From Coptis chinensis (lineage: Eukaryota > Streptophyta > Magnoliopsida > Ranunculales > Ranunculaceae): a stretch of DNA of 64,000 bases. The position numbers and the translations under genes were made by a program. Under the pieces are notes generated by a model that worked only from the letters and a program-made list of their open reading frames with translations, did no database searches and was not told where the DNA came from. The stretch lies in assembly GCA_015680905.1 (NCBI GenBank), contig CM027381.1, forward strand, positions 86,143,501 through 86,207,500, given 5' to 3'. Shown in pieces: positions 11,574 through 22,487 of the stretch (its first letter is position 1; each line of letters starts with the position of its first letter).

Positions 11574-14395
11574 TTCAAGATGACTGGTTTCTCAATTGCT
11601 TTATTTATCTTTCATTTTGTTCTCTTCCGGAGTTTGCCCTCCTTTTGAAGTAGGAGAGGAGATGGGCAGCTATTTGACCCAAAAAAAAACTGAGACAGCA
11701 ACTGTGAATCCTTGTTTACCTTCTATTATAAAACATGTTGTTGGTGGAGGGTTACAATGTTTTAAAACATGTGGAGTAATTTTGTTTTTCTTTTTTTTAA
11801 TCTCTTTGCCCTTATGGAAAATACCCCAAAAATATATGGGAGATATTATTGGATTTAGGCAGTTATTGGGGTATGACAAATATTTATGTTAGTTATAAGG
11901 TATGGGAGTGTTTTGTTGGGTTTATGTCGTGTTGACATTGAGAATAATAAGCTACTAGAATTTAAGTGATATCTGAAATATATTGAGAATAGCTTTCAAC
12001 ACGATGATAATAGCTTTTCTTTCGTGTTGACATTGAGAATAAAAACCTTTCAACACGACAGAACGACTTAAATCTCACTGGAATTTAAGTGATATTTGAG
12101 AGGATTTTTTAAATTATCAATAAAAGAGGACTTATTTTAATTTCAGTGAGAGAAATTGAGAATAATTATATATTTTAACTTTTTAAGTGACATTAGAGAG
12201 GTTCTTCTAAATTATTAATAGGGAGGGATTTGTTCTAATTTTTGTGAAGGAAGTGTTTCTTGTTTCTAAATTGAGCAAATAGTAAGATTACAAAATGCCT
12301 ACACGGATAGAGGGTTCCTGAAAACCTGGCTATTATATAGTGTATTTATATAGTGTAGAGATAAGTAATGTTGTGTTGTTGTTCTCCATAGATTTCTTTC
12401 CTGTTCAGGCAGATGTTCCACTGTTATATTAGCGCCATATGTATGTATCTTATTTTTGGGGATGTAAGTCGTCAATATCTTGATTGTGTGTTTAACATGA
12501 TTGTGTCTTTATTAGCTGATTGATCGAACACAGGTTAGATCTTGATTTTCTTTTACTTAGTATGTTTTTCCACCATGGTACTTGAGATCATTGAAGAAGC
12601 CATTTGCAGTCTCCACAATTGCACCACGATTTTCTCAATGAGTTAAGGCAAAGTCTGATCCTATAAGAAGTATAGTAGATGATGAGATGATGGCCAAGAT
12701 CTTTGAAATTGTTCTTTTCTTCTCTGTTTTTCTTTCTATAGATCCTCAAATCCTTTCAGTCCCAACACTTAATTTTGTAAAAGTTATGGTTCGTTTTGAC
12801 TCAATTGACATCAAAAGATTGAAAATTAGTAGTTTGGGACCACGAAGTTTCCCAATCACAACTCACAAGTACGTACTATGCACTGTGCTCACTTTAATTG
12901 GCCCAGCCCAGTGACCCGGAAAAACATACCAAAGCAAAGGCATAAGCTTAAAACGCAGTAAGATTCAAGGGGACCATTATTCTTGTTTAAGGAAATGGCC
13001 TGTAAATCACGTGCTCAATCATGTGAAACAAAGCCAGGTTTTGTGCAACATCTAGCTGGTAACGTGAACCATTGATTTTATATATGCTGATTAGCTGGGG
13101 TCAAAATTTGACTTCAAGTGGAACTTTTGTTCTTTTGTTGAACTATTTTGTCTGGTAGTGAATGAAACAGTTGTTTCTGCTAATCATTAGCTCAACTTGC
13201 AACTGTGTACTTGGATCCATTGGATCCCTGGTCGACACGTTGTTGTGTGGTGGACTGTGGAGTGGAGCCATGATGTCCTGCTACTACTATTGATGATCAC
13301 TATATTGCTGGTCAGAATTTGATCCATGGTGGGACCAGCATGTAAGTTGATCCATGGTCAGAATTTGTGCAGACCATTTGCTGATTGTGGCTCTGTTTTT
13401 GCTTTGATCGGTGATTTTAGCTCGATCCAACAAGATACAGAATGGACTGGAGTTCTAAACTATCACCGTTTTGACGGATTGTCAGACACTATTGAGATTT
13501 TGGAGCATTAGAGGGACAGGTTTATTTTGGGGAGTGGGCTGTAATGTTTCTACATGACAATAGCTGTCCCTTTAGCACTTCTCTTGAGGATATACAAGAA
13601 TAATGATATCCCTGGGAGGTTGCAATGGCTGGGAATGAGACATTCGAGCTTAGTTGTTCATATTAGGCAAAGTACGAAGGCGAAACTAATGCAAGCAAGT
13701 CATCCAAACTGACTAAATCCACATAGATGTTACAGATTCTGCTACTTCTTTTTGGAAGCAACTTCTTGTTCTTATCTCGCATTACTAAAACATGGAAGGG
13801 GAACGAAGAGAGGGCATGGACTACGCTCTAGCATGTTATTAGCAGACATTAGATGCAAGGTACCAGTTAAATGTGTACAATAATATATATATCAGATGTA
13901 TAGATTAGATTATCGCATTTCCTGAATCCCTGTAAGCTAGAATTAGTTTGTGAGGGCTTATGAAGCCTCTTGTCTACAATATGATCTGAAATCTCAATAA
14001 TATGAGGTGAAATTTCAATAATTACAGTTACATATAACTTCTCTCTAAAATTATCATTCAAGAGCTGTTGTCACTCGAAAACATATCTCAACTTCTCAAG
14101 TAAGATTGCTTTGAAACTACCTTGTTTTGAATGTCCAAGAAACAATTTGGTTTTTCTGTAAAGTGAAGCCTTACTGTCCAAAACCAAACAATCCATGTCT
14201 TCAACATTGTATTGTTAATGATGAGTACCTACTTACATGACTCATTCGTTATTGTATGGTATTTCATACCAGAATACACTTCTTGTCAATATCCTAAGAT
14301 AACATATAAAATTTCGTAAACTTTTTCTGATTTTTCTAGTTGGTGACACAAGTAATTTCTCATGCTTTACATAAAAAACCTCCTTGCTATCAGAT
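11574..14395. other. Intergenic, no gene seen
   Basis: About 2.8 kb holding the 3' flank of the CHY-RING relic and the 3' flank of the PPR gene on the minus strand. Locally repeated phrases such as GTGTTGACATTGAGAATAA occur near 11928-12045. No convincing exon was recognised. Confidence 0.45.
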
Positions 14396-16324
14396 CTACG
14401 CCATAGAGTACAAAAGGCTTTGTTTTGGTACATATCCTTCGTCCGTCATCGGTATAATCAGGTCCTCCAAAACCTCATAAAGCATCTCAGCTTGTGGATG
14501 AGCTCTGTCATCGACAACGAAGGTGTGTACCTCCTTCTCAATATCAATCCAACTCATCCCTGCCTCCTTCTTCACACCCTTCTCCTTCATTTTCTTTATA
14601 ATCCTAGCTCTCTCTGCCCATCGTCCCTCAGAAGAATATATATTGGCCATTAAAATATATGGTATAGGGCTTTCTGGTTGCAAAAAATGAAAGTTATCCG
14701 CAGCGTATCTTCCCATTAAAGAATCCCCATGAATACTACAAGCACCTAGCAAAGCTTGCCAGACTACAACTCCAGGCTGTACTGGCAAGCTCTCAATGAA
14801 AATCTTCGCTTCATTCAAATGTCCTGCTCGTCCTAACATGTCGACCACACAAGCATAATGCTCCATTCTTGGACTAATCCCATGAACCTTAGACATGGAC
14901 TCCAAGAACTCCATGCCCTTTTCAACTGTTCCAATATGACTACAAGCATGAATCAACGATAAAAAAGTAACATCAGTTGGTTCAACGCTTTCTAATTTCA
15001 TATCTTCATACAATTGAAGTGCTTCAAATCCCCGGCCATGGCGTGCAAAAGCAGCGATCATAGAGTTCCAGGAAACTGAATTCTTTTGAACCATCCGACT
15101 GAACACCTTACTAGACTCTCCCAAGTCACCACATTTGGAGTACATGTTGATAAGGCCATTGCTCACGTAAGGATTAGAAAGAAAGCTTTTCTTCACAGCC
15201 AGCGAGTGAATTTGCTTGCCTAAAGACAAATGCACGTCAGCACCAAGGACTGCCGAAACAAGATTTGAATCTATCCTGATCCCCGCCTTCAACATCTTCA
15301 CAAAAATATTGATAGCTTCTTGTTCGAATCCATTTTGAGCAAAACCTACAAGAATCACAGTCATGGATATCTCGTCAACTTCCTCAGCAGAATCAAATAT
15401 ACGACAGGCATCTTCCACGCAACTGCATTTAGAATACATGTCCATTAAAGCACTCTCAAGGCACAAGTCCGACTGATATCCCGATTTCAAGACAAGACCA
15501 TGAATTTGACGCCCTTCACTTAACGCCCGAAGACCAGAACAAGCAAGGAGTGAGCTCGAGTACGTCAAAGAATTAGGTTCAACAAATTCACGACGCATCT
15601 CCCAAAACAACCTCAGACTCTCCTCACAAAATTCGCTTTGGGCAAGACCAGATATAACCGCCGTCCACGTTATTACATTAGTCACAAACATCTCACAAAA
15701 CACCCTCCTACCCGATTCGCAACACCCACACTTAGAATAGTTAGTTATCAATGCATTCCCTACCGAAACTTCCTGCTCGTACCCATTTCTTAAAACTAAA
15801 CAATGCATCATCATACACACATAAAGCATATCCGGGTTATCACAAGCAGATAAAACACAAGTCAAACTCGCCTGATCAACTCGAAAAACACCCAACCTTC
15901 GCATTTGTTTAAAAAGCAGAAACCCCCTTCTAAACTCCCCAAGTCTCAAAAAACCAGATATCATAGAATTCCATGAAACAGTATCTTTCATTGGCATTTC
16001 ATCAAACACTTTAGCCGCACTGACCAACAGTCCAAACTTTGAGTACATAGATACCAGAGAGTTCCAAACAGCAACGACATTTCGAGTATTGGATTGAAGC
16101 ATTGGGTGGAAATACTCATAGTTCTTAATAATGGAAGCATGGAGTGAAAGGCCGAGACGAAAATGCCCTTCTCTTCCACAGATGGAAAGAAGGGTACTCA
16201 AGCCTACATGGCTGAGGGTAATATCGGAAATATGTGGGTTTGGGGAATGCTGAAATTTTTTTGTTAGGAATGATGAAATTTGAGATGAAGGATGGTGGGT
16301 TTTTATTGCCCATCTTGCTTTCAT
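14396..16324 (-). CDS. PLS-class pentatricopeptide repeat protein with E/E+ C-terminus
   Basis: A 642-residue intronless protein built of P, L and S type PPR motifs; the repeats are visible as recurring phrases such as NALITNYSKCG, SALMDMYSKCS, NGLINMYSKCG and VSWNSMIAAFARHG. The C-terminus has the E motif (VVWQALLGACSIHGD, PIPYILMANIYSSEGRW) and an E+-like extension ending YVPKQSLLYSMA, without a DYW deaminase domain. E/E+ PPR proteins are organelle RNA-binding factors, most of them specifying C-to-U editing sites with a DYW protein supplied in trans. The N-terminus is rich in Lys, Ser and His with few acids, consistent with an organelle transit peptide. Length and layout resemble Arabidopsis At3g05340 (my recollection, not checked). 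The frame is intact from the ATG to TGA. The target RNA and the organelle are not determinable here. Confidence 0.93.
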   Translation of the reverse strand: MKARWAIKTHHPSSQISSFLTKKFQHSPNPHISDITLSHVGLSTLLSICGREGHFRLGLSLHASIIKNYEYFHPMLQSNTRNVVAVWNSLVSMYSKFGLLVSAAKVFDEMPMKDTVSWNSMISGFLRLGEFRRGFLLFKQMRRLGVFRVDQASLTCVLSACDNPDMLYVCMMMHCLVLRNGYEQEVSVGNALITNYSKCGCCESGRRVFCEMFVTNVITWTAVISGLAQSEFCEESLRLFWEMRREFVEPNSLTYSSSLLACSGLRALSEGRQIHGLVLKSGYQSDLCLESALMDMYSKCSCVEDACRIFDSAEEVDEISMTVILVGFAQNGFEQEAINIFVKMLKAGIRIDSNLVSAVLGADVHLSLGKQIHSLAVKKSFLSNPYVSNGLINMYSKCGDLGESSKVFSRMVQKNSVSWNSMIAAFARHGRGFEALQLYEDMKLESVEPTDVTFLSLIHACSHIGTVEKGMEFLESMSKVHGISPRMEHYACVVDMLGRAGHLNEAKIFIESLPVQPGVVVWQALLGACSIHGDSLMGRYAADNFHFLQPESPIPYILMANIYSSEGRWAERARIIKKMKEKGVKKEAGMSWIDIEKEVHTFVVDDRAHPQAEMLYEVLEDLIIPMTDEGYVPKQSLLYSMA

Positions 16325-17608
16325 CCATGAAAAAAGCAGTTAATACCGTTGGAGAATAAGGGTTAACGGTTTAATATCGTAAGAATGTCATTTGAGATGC
16401 ATACATTTATATATTGGCAATTTTCTTAGAATTTTGATTCGAGTATATTGATGAACGTATGTATAGACTGCAAAACTTGATTAAGTTTCGAGTATTTAAC
16501 TAGTATGGATATCATATACCCATAGCCAATAGCCATAACCCAACTGTTTAAGAATATTTTTTATGAAATGAAATTGATAGTTTTTCAAAATGATTCGGCA
16601 GCTGAGAAGAGTTTGACGAGAAGGCTGCCAGCTAAGTTGCTAACAATCACATTTTTAGTGTCAATTTACACTTTAGACAGTGAATATAAAGGGTTACATA
16701 ATATAAAGAGTTTGTTGTTGTCGTTTTTTTTTACTAAATTTTAAACTCTAATGCTACCAACACTTCTTAGATGGTTTCATATACTAACAAATTTTCCACA
16801 ATGTAACATGCATCTAAGCAGTTTTATAGATAGTCTCATATTACGAAATTTTTCACACGTATTACAATGAAATTTTGTTGAAAAAGTTTTTTGGAGATGA
16901 ATTTTAAACTCTACAATCAACCAACAAACAATGGATTATATACTAACAAATTTTCCAACAATATGGAAACATGCATCTCTAAACAGTTTTATAGATTTTG
17001 TAATAGAACAAAAAAAACTTTTATATATAATAATAAATTTTTGAAATGAAGAAACCAAAATGAACTACAGTCAACCACAATCAACCGACAAACAATAGAT
17101 TATTCTGGCAAATTCAACATATATTCTCAAAGAAAGCAAATCAAGCTCTCTCTCATTTTCATTGAGAACATAAAAAAACTGTTATATATAATAATAAAAC
17201 TTGATATGAAAAAATAGTGTACACAGTGAAAGGTCTTTATACTTGAAGATGAGTGATATTAATCTTTAAATTAGGTTGAACATTCAGTTAGCTGGAGTTT
17301 CAAAGTTAATATTTCTTCTTAATTCTTATCCTTTTGTATTGATAAAGAAAAGCTGTAAATCTACAAGTATTTTTTATTTGATCAAGTGCGTTAGATTCAG
17401 TTAATGGTCCTGGTCCACATTCGGTCACACCTGCGTGCGCTAGGATCCTCAACTTTTCAAAACTAAATCATTTCTGTCCATGACTTGCAAGTCGAACGTT
17501 CTGCCAAGCCTGCAAACTAATATCTGAGTACACGACAGACACATAGCTGGCCAACAAAATTAATTCAGACAAAGGTTATAACCTGCAGCATACAACGGTA
17601 ACAGTATC
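16325..17608. other. Upstream region of the PPR gene, no gene seen
   Basis: AT-rich sequence with several related phrases around ACTAACAAATTTTCC and AACAGTTTTATAGAT (about 16780-17040), pointing to a small degraded repeat. No coding pattern. Confidence 0.45.
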
Positions 17609-17934
17609 TAAGGTGGAATTTGAGCTAATCAAGCCGAATTTCACTATGCTCAAGCCGATAAAAGAGCTTTGAAAAAATACCCAAATTTAGTTTATATAAT
17701 ATATGAATGAGTCCGAGCTGAGATTTAAGCGAGCCGAACCTAAATAATTTGGTTATTTTATACTATGATGATGCTATTTAAACTTATCGAGCCGAACTTC
17801 ATCAAACTCGTTTGTTAGATCAGCTATACTATAGGCTTAAATTTGGCTCATTTATTAAATGAACAAATTCAAACCGAGTTCAAACCGAACTAAACGAGCC
17901 AAACCCAAACCGCTCGGCTCAAATTCCACCCTTA
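17609..17934. mobile_element. MITE, same family as the hAT-type element at 3088
   Basis: The ends are TAAGGTGGAATTTGAGC and its inverted copy GCTCAAATTCCACCCTTA. The interior repeats GAGCCGAAC/GCTCGGCTC phrases like those at 3088-3246 and 8094-8334. No 8-bp target duplication is visible (ACAGTATC on the left, CTTCCCTA on the right), so one flank has changed or the ends are older. Confidence 0.7.
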
Positions 17935-19212
17935 CTTCCCTATGTGGCCTATATGGAACTGTATTCAGACATTCAGTACTATGTATTTGGCAAGAGAATG
18001 TTACACTTTTACTTGTGTAATTCCTTGCCTTAATTACCCCATTGTGGATTAACTGTCTTTCGTTATATCTTTTTGCTAATAGCCAATGACGGATCATGAG
18101 TCATGACTGGCTGTTGTACAAGGCAAGAATTCCACAATTCACAGATTTCTGACATTGAAAGCCACTTTCACCCACATTCAACAGTTTTGGAGTTTTTGCC
18201 AACATTTTCATAAATTTTGATACCAATTGTTTTCATCTTTCCAACAAAAATTATGTTTATAGTTTGGGGATGCTTGCGTGCCAACTGCCAACGACCAAGA
18301 TGACACGGGACTGACGGGAGTAGCTTACACCTTAAAGCCCCGGAATCCATAGAGCAACGACTTGCTAACCAAAAGCTTCATGCTAGCTAGGTTGTTGGAC
18401 TCGTCATGTTAGCTTCCATGATGTAACCGCTTTATACATACACTGCCAAATACGTTATGTGCTAGAGGCCTTTCTCTAGTAAGATTGGCATGTTGTGTAA
18501 AATTGGTACTAGATCGAGCACATGAGAAAATTTTGTCTAATCCTCAAATTCCAGAACAAAATCATCACAAAACAAGTGATAGCTGTAAATATGTAACTTT
18601 GCCATTGCTTCAAGAATTTCACTAACTTCCTAATTTCTAAACTTTTACCCCCTTTGAAATTCCAAGGATTTCACAATTTTCAACTATGAGTGGGGAGTGT
18701 GGGACAACAAATTATATTGCTGCACTCCCTCTCCATGCATCTTTAGATCAAACTTTCTTAATCTCAATTTTCTCAATTCACTAAACATATGGTTGCACTA
18801 AAGTCTTATGCCAATGCCTCAAAGGTTTAAGCCAATAATGCTTCCTGAATCCAATGCAACCCAATAGGCTTCTTCTGACTTCTAGTTGACCGCAATTAAA
18901 ATGAAAAGATGAAAGTGATCTGATCCATCTTGGAATAAAAAACGGGAAAGATGCTGAAGCACATTAAAGAAAATTGAAAAGTGCCCAAATTTAATAACAT
19001 ACTCCAACAGAAACGTACAGCTTTTCTCAATTCTCAATAAATCCAAAAATTTCACATAGTCCAATGTTACATAAATTTAGATTTCCAAACTATCTTGTTA
19101 GAATCAAGAAAAACGGCATCAAATATTAACGATTTCTCTTCAAATTTAATCCCCAAAAAAAACCATATTAGCACTAAAAAATCTAGTAAAATTTATGATA
19201 ATCTTAGATCTC
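17935..19212. other. Downstream region of BKI1 homologue, no separate gene seen
   Basis: Contains the 3' part of the BKI1-like transcript on the minus strand. A strong GTAAGT follows the last conserved codon of BKI1 at about 19222, so a short further exon could lie here (see findings), but I could not identify one with confidence. Confidence 0.4.
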
Positions 19213-20133
19213 TTAACTTACCATAGAGTTCTTGCAATGAGCAATAGCACCTTGAATAGCACTTTGCAACTCTTCCATTGATGAAAAATCCGAACACTGT
19301 GTAGTACTCCCAAGATTTTTTGCACTAACAAGACTATTTGAAGGAAGAGCATTATAAGAATGATTTGGTGATGAACGCATTGAAGATGGGCAACTAGAAA
19401 CACATCTTCTCCTTCTTGGGTATTTCAAATTACCAGAAAATGAATTAGAGAAAGCACCATTACTTGATTTCTTTGTAATTGTAACAGAGTTTTCGGTCAT
19501 TGCTTTAAAACCAACTTCTGGTTTTTGTTTCTGTGAAAACTTATCATATAAAGGCTTCACCTTTTTCAAATACTTTCTTATCACTTCCTTTGTTGTACTC
19601 ACTTTCTTCACTGCAATATTCTTCTCTGCATGTTCTTTATTCTTTCCTTTAAACACAGAAGAGAATCTAGAAAGAGATAAGTACTTTGAAGAAGATGGTT
19701 TTTTAACCTGTACTTGTTTAAACACTTCATCTTCATGATCAGTAACTGAACTAGGCCGAGCTGAGTCTTCATTGTTATCAAACTCATTGTTAAGTAACAC
19801 TAAGTCACTTGCAAATGATGAGTTTGAGTCGTTAGAACTATTACTACCAGTTGAGTCACGTGAAGCAGTTGTTGTAGTATCTGAAGATGAAGAAGTACTT
19901 GGTGAAGAAAGTAAAAGTGTTCTAACCAGTGATAAACGTGGGGAGAGATGAAGTGGAAGAAGTTGGCCTTTGTAGAAAAGTTCATCAGCTGGTATTGATG
20001 TTTTTTGAGCTGATGATGTAATGGTAAACTCAAAATCTGATGATGAAGATGATGAGAATGAGTGTGATGGTGAAGGTGGTAGTGTTTGAGCTTTGTTTAC
20101 ATCTCTTTCTCTTGCTCTTCTACTTCTACCCAT
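19213..20133 (-). CDS. BKI1: BRI1 kinase inhibitor 1 homologue (BKI1/MAKR family)
   Basis: A 306-residue protein starting at ATG 20133 (MGRSRRARER). This start is preferred to the in-frame ATG at 20211, because the upstream 26 residues are hydrophobic and not family-like. Seen in order: DFEFTIT plus ADELFYKGQLLP at about 33-60; Ser-rich low-complexity stretches; a Lys-rich segment EVIRKYLKKVKPLYDKFSQK at about 183-202, which in BKI1 holds the membrane-targeting basic residues and the regulatory Tyr; an RRRRCVSSCPSSMRSSP stretch at about 240-256; and the C-terminal BIM motif MEELQSAIQGAIAHCKNS at about 286-303. In Arabidopsis, BKI1 binds the BRI1 kinase domain at the plasma membrane and blocks BAK1; brassinosteroid causes Tyr phosphorylation and release to the cytosol, where it binds 14-3-3 proteins. 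All key parts are present, so function is likely kept. The stop follows a GTAAGT donor-like sequence, leaving the exact C-terminus open. Confidence 0.92.
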   Translation of the reverse strand: MGRSRRARERDVNKAQTLPPSPSHSFSSSSSSDFEFTITSSAQKTSIPADELFYKGQLLPLHLSPRLSLVRTLLLSSPSTSSSSDTTTTASRDSTGSNSSNDSNSSFASDLVLLNNEFDNNEDSARPSSVTDHEDEVFKQVQVKKPSSSKYLSLSRFSSVFKGKNKEHAEKNIAVKKVSTTKEVIRKYLKKVKPLYDKFSQKQKPEVGFKAMTENSVTITKKSSNGAFSNSFSGNLKYPRRRRCVSSCPSSMRSSPNHSYNALPSNSLVSAKNLGSTTQCSDFSSMEELQSAIQGAIAHCKNSMVS

Positions 20134-22487
20134 TTTGAGGTTGGGTTTGAAAGAAGAGTAGAGAATCAAGAGTAAATAGAAGAATGAGGACAGGTTAAAT
20201 TGTGTAGCCAATTTTTTAAATCTCGGAAAATGTCTACACTCGATATTTTGATGTTAGTATTTGAAACAGTGGGATATGTTACGAGAGTTTTGAGATTTGA
20301 GACACTGGGACATTGGGTTGTGAGTTTTTGATTGAGATTTGAGTGATCACATCAGAAGGTTTTGATGTACTTTATTTTTAAGTAACTGGTTAATGGTCTG
20401 TGATAATTTAGCGTCATGTGTTGTGTTTATTTAGTTAGGGAATCACGTGTCATGCATGTGAATGAGACGAGTGAGGAGAGGGTGATTAGATATAGAGTAT
20501 TTTAATGATGGATTAAAATTAAGATTGGATTTGGAATTTGATAATATAAGGTCAAGTCAGGAGTTCAGGAGATAGAGACATCAGGTTATTTAATTGATTT
20601 GATATAATCTAAATTAACCAGTTCTGATTTTCAATTATCATTAGATCTAGTTGATAAACAACTTAGACTTTGGAGGACTCAAGGTCATATTATACATCTG
20701 TAATTTTGTACCATATTCATAAGATATTATAGAATTTTGATAAAACGATTTATGCTTGATTAGTCGTTTATCTTTCTTCATTTTTGTTTTATTCTTCTGT
20801 AGGTGTGCGTAGCCCTTAGAGAAGCATATTTCGTTTTTTTTTTCTGAAAAGAACAAGAATTTCCACTCGGGTAACATTTTCAAATTTTTGGTTGAGATTC
20901 AAACTTATAATCATATGTATGTATATTATAAAAAAGAAGCAAACAAATTAGCAATCAATCAAACCCCTTCATGTCAAATTGTCAATACTTCCACCGTTCA
21001 GTGGTTGAGCAAAAGTGATTGCATTATCTTATATAAATGTTCGTTAGAATCTAGTGGAATTCCATGATCTTCAACTTCCATACTTCCATGTCAATATTCA
21101 AAAACGAAATGAAAAACAGAAAAAGAAGACACCCCTTAATGCCAAAACCTCCATTATTGGAAGTCACAACACAGTGCATGGTATCAACTATCAAGCTATA
21201 AAGGTTCAAGCATAACTCTCTTCTAAAACTGTATGGTCCTGTTTGTAATGTGGAGAAACTATAATCTACATGTAAGTATGTAACAATTTTTTTTTTCTTG
21301 GATAAACGCTGTGCCTGTAACAATGATTTGAACAATGCATGGAGACAACACATGTTGCTAGACCGACACATTGGTCCTGTCATTAATCAAACAAAATGAA
21401 GATGATTGGAGTCACAAGAAGTGATAACTGTTCTATCTCCATTCTTAAACTTAAAAGAAAGTAAATTTCCACCCACCACTCTACCAGCTAATCAGAGCTT
21501 TTCAATTTGCTTATTGTGCTGACCAAGAAAACTGAGGCTGGACTGTAGCGATATGGCTGAGGGAGGGACCACACTTCACAGATTTAGTTTTGAGTTTCCG
21601 CAACAAATTCCAATGATGCATTGGAGATAATGTAATGGTTTTTGGGGTGCAACGTTTAATGGATCCCGACAGTGAGCACGTGAAGAAAAGAAAGAAGCTG
21701 GCAAAAGGTTTATGGCATTTCCAAAAGACGGTTTAATAATTAAGTAATTAACCTTAAGTACATCGAAAAAAGCTCATCTTGAAATCTAAAAGTGACTAAC
21801 ATCATGGTTTAGAGGGTCTTCTAGCAATTATTAAAGAGGGGCGGATTACATGAACCTGATTTTCAGAACTGCAAGAAGCTTATATCTTGAAATATGCAAT
21901 AAAACAACAAATTTCAGGATTTTTTCCCCAGGACACAGTCTAATTGCTACATATCCCAGCTACCAGTAATTGCTGCATATCAATATTATTATATTATATA
22001 GCTCTATTTTCTTCATGCATGGGCCATCCAAGAGAGGTACACATCCACTCGGATATATGCCAAAAGGCGTGATTAGACTGAGAACTGATGGCGTGCAGCA
22101 CAAGGGATACCGGCCTAATCTTTTTGTTTTTCTCTATCCAGCCAGGTTCCTGAATCCTGACTTCCTCATTGGCATATATCAGACAAAAATTGTACACCTA
22201 TTGGTCGGCTTCCCAAACCGATATATGCTGTAGGTGATCTATTAGTTGATCTACCATGATAAACTAAGGTGGTGTTTGGATCCCATATTCCTCCACATTT
22301 TCTGGACAAATGCCAAAAAAGAAATCTAACACAAAACCCTTGGGCAAAATAAGCTTTTGCATATTCCAAACAATATTAGCGGAAGCTAAAACTAGGATTT
22401 ACCTCCTATGAAACAATATGATACAACAAAATCTCTTTAAGATTAGATGCATACATACATTGACTAATAGAAACATGGTTACCTGCC
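20134..22487. other. Intergenic, no gene seen
   Basis: Holds the BKI1 promoter on the minus strand and the 3' flank of the mannosidase gene. The open frames at 20647-20883, 21051-21383 and 21970-22233 show no recognisable domain and poor coding character. Confidence 0.45.
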
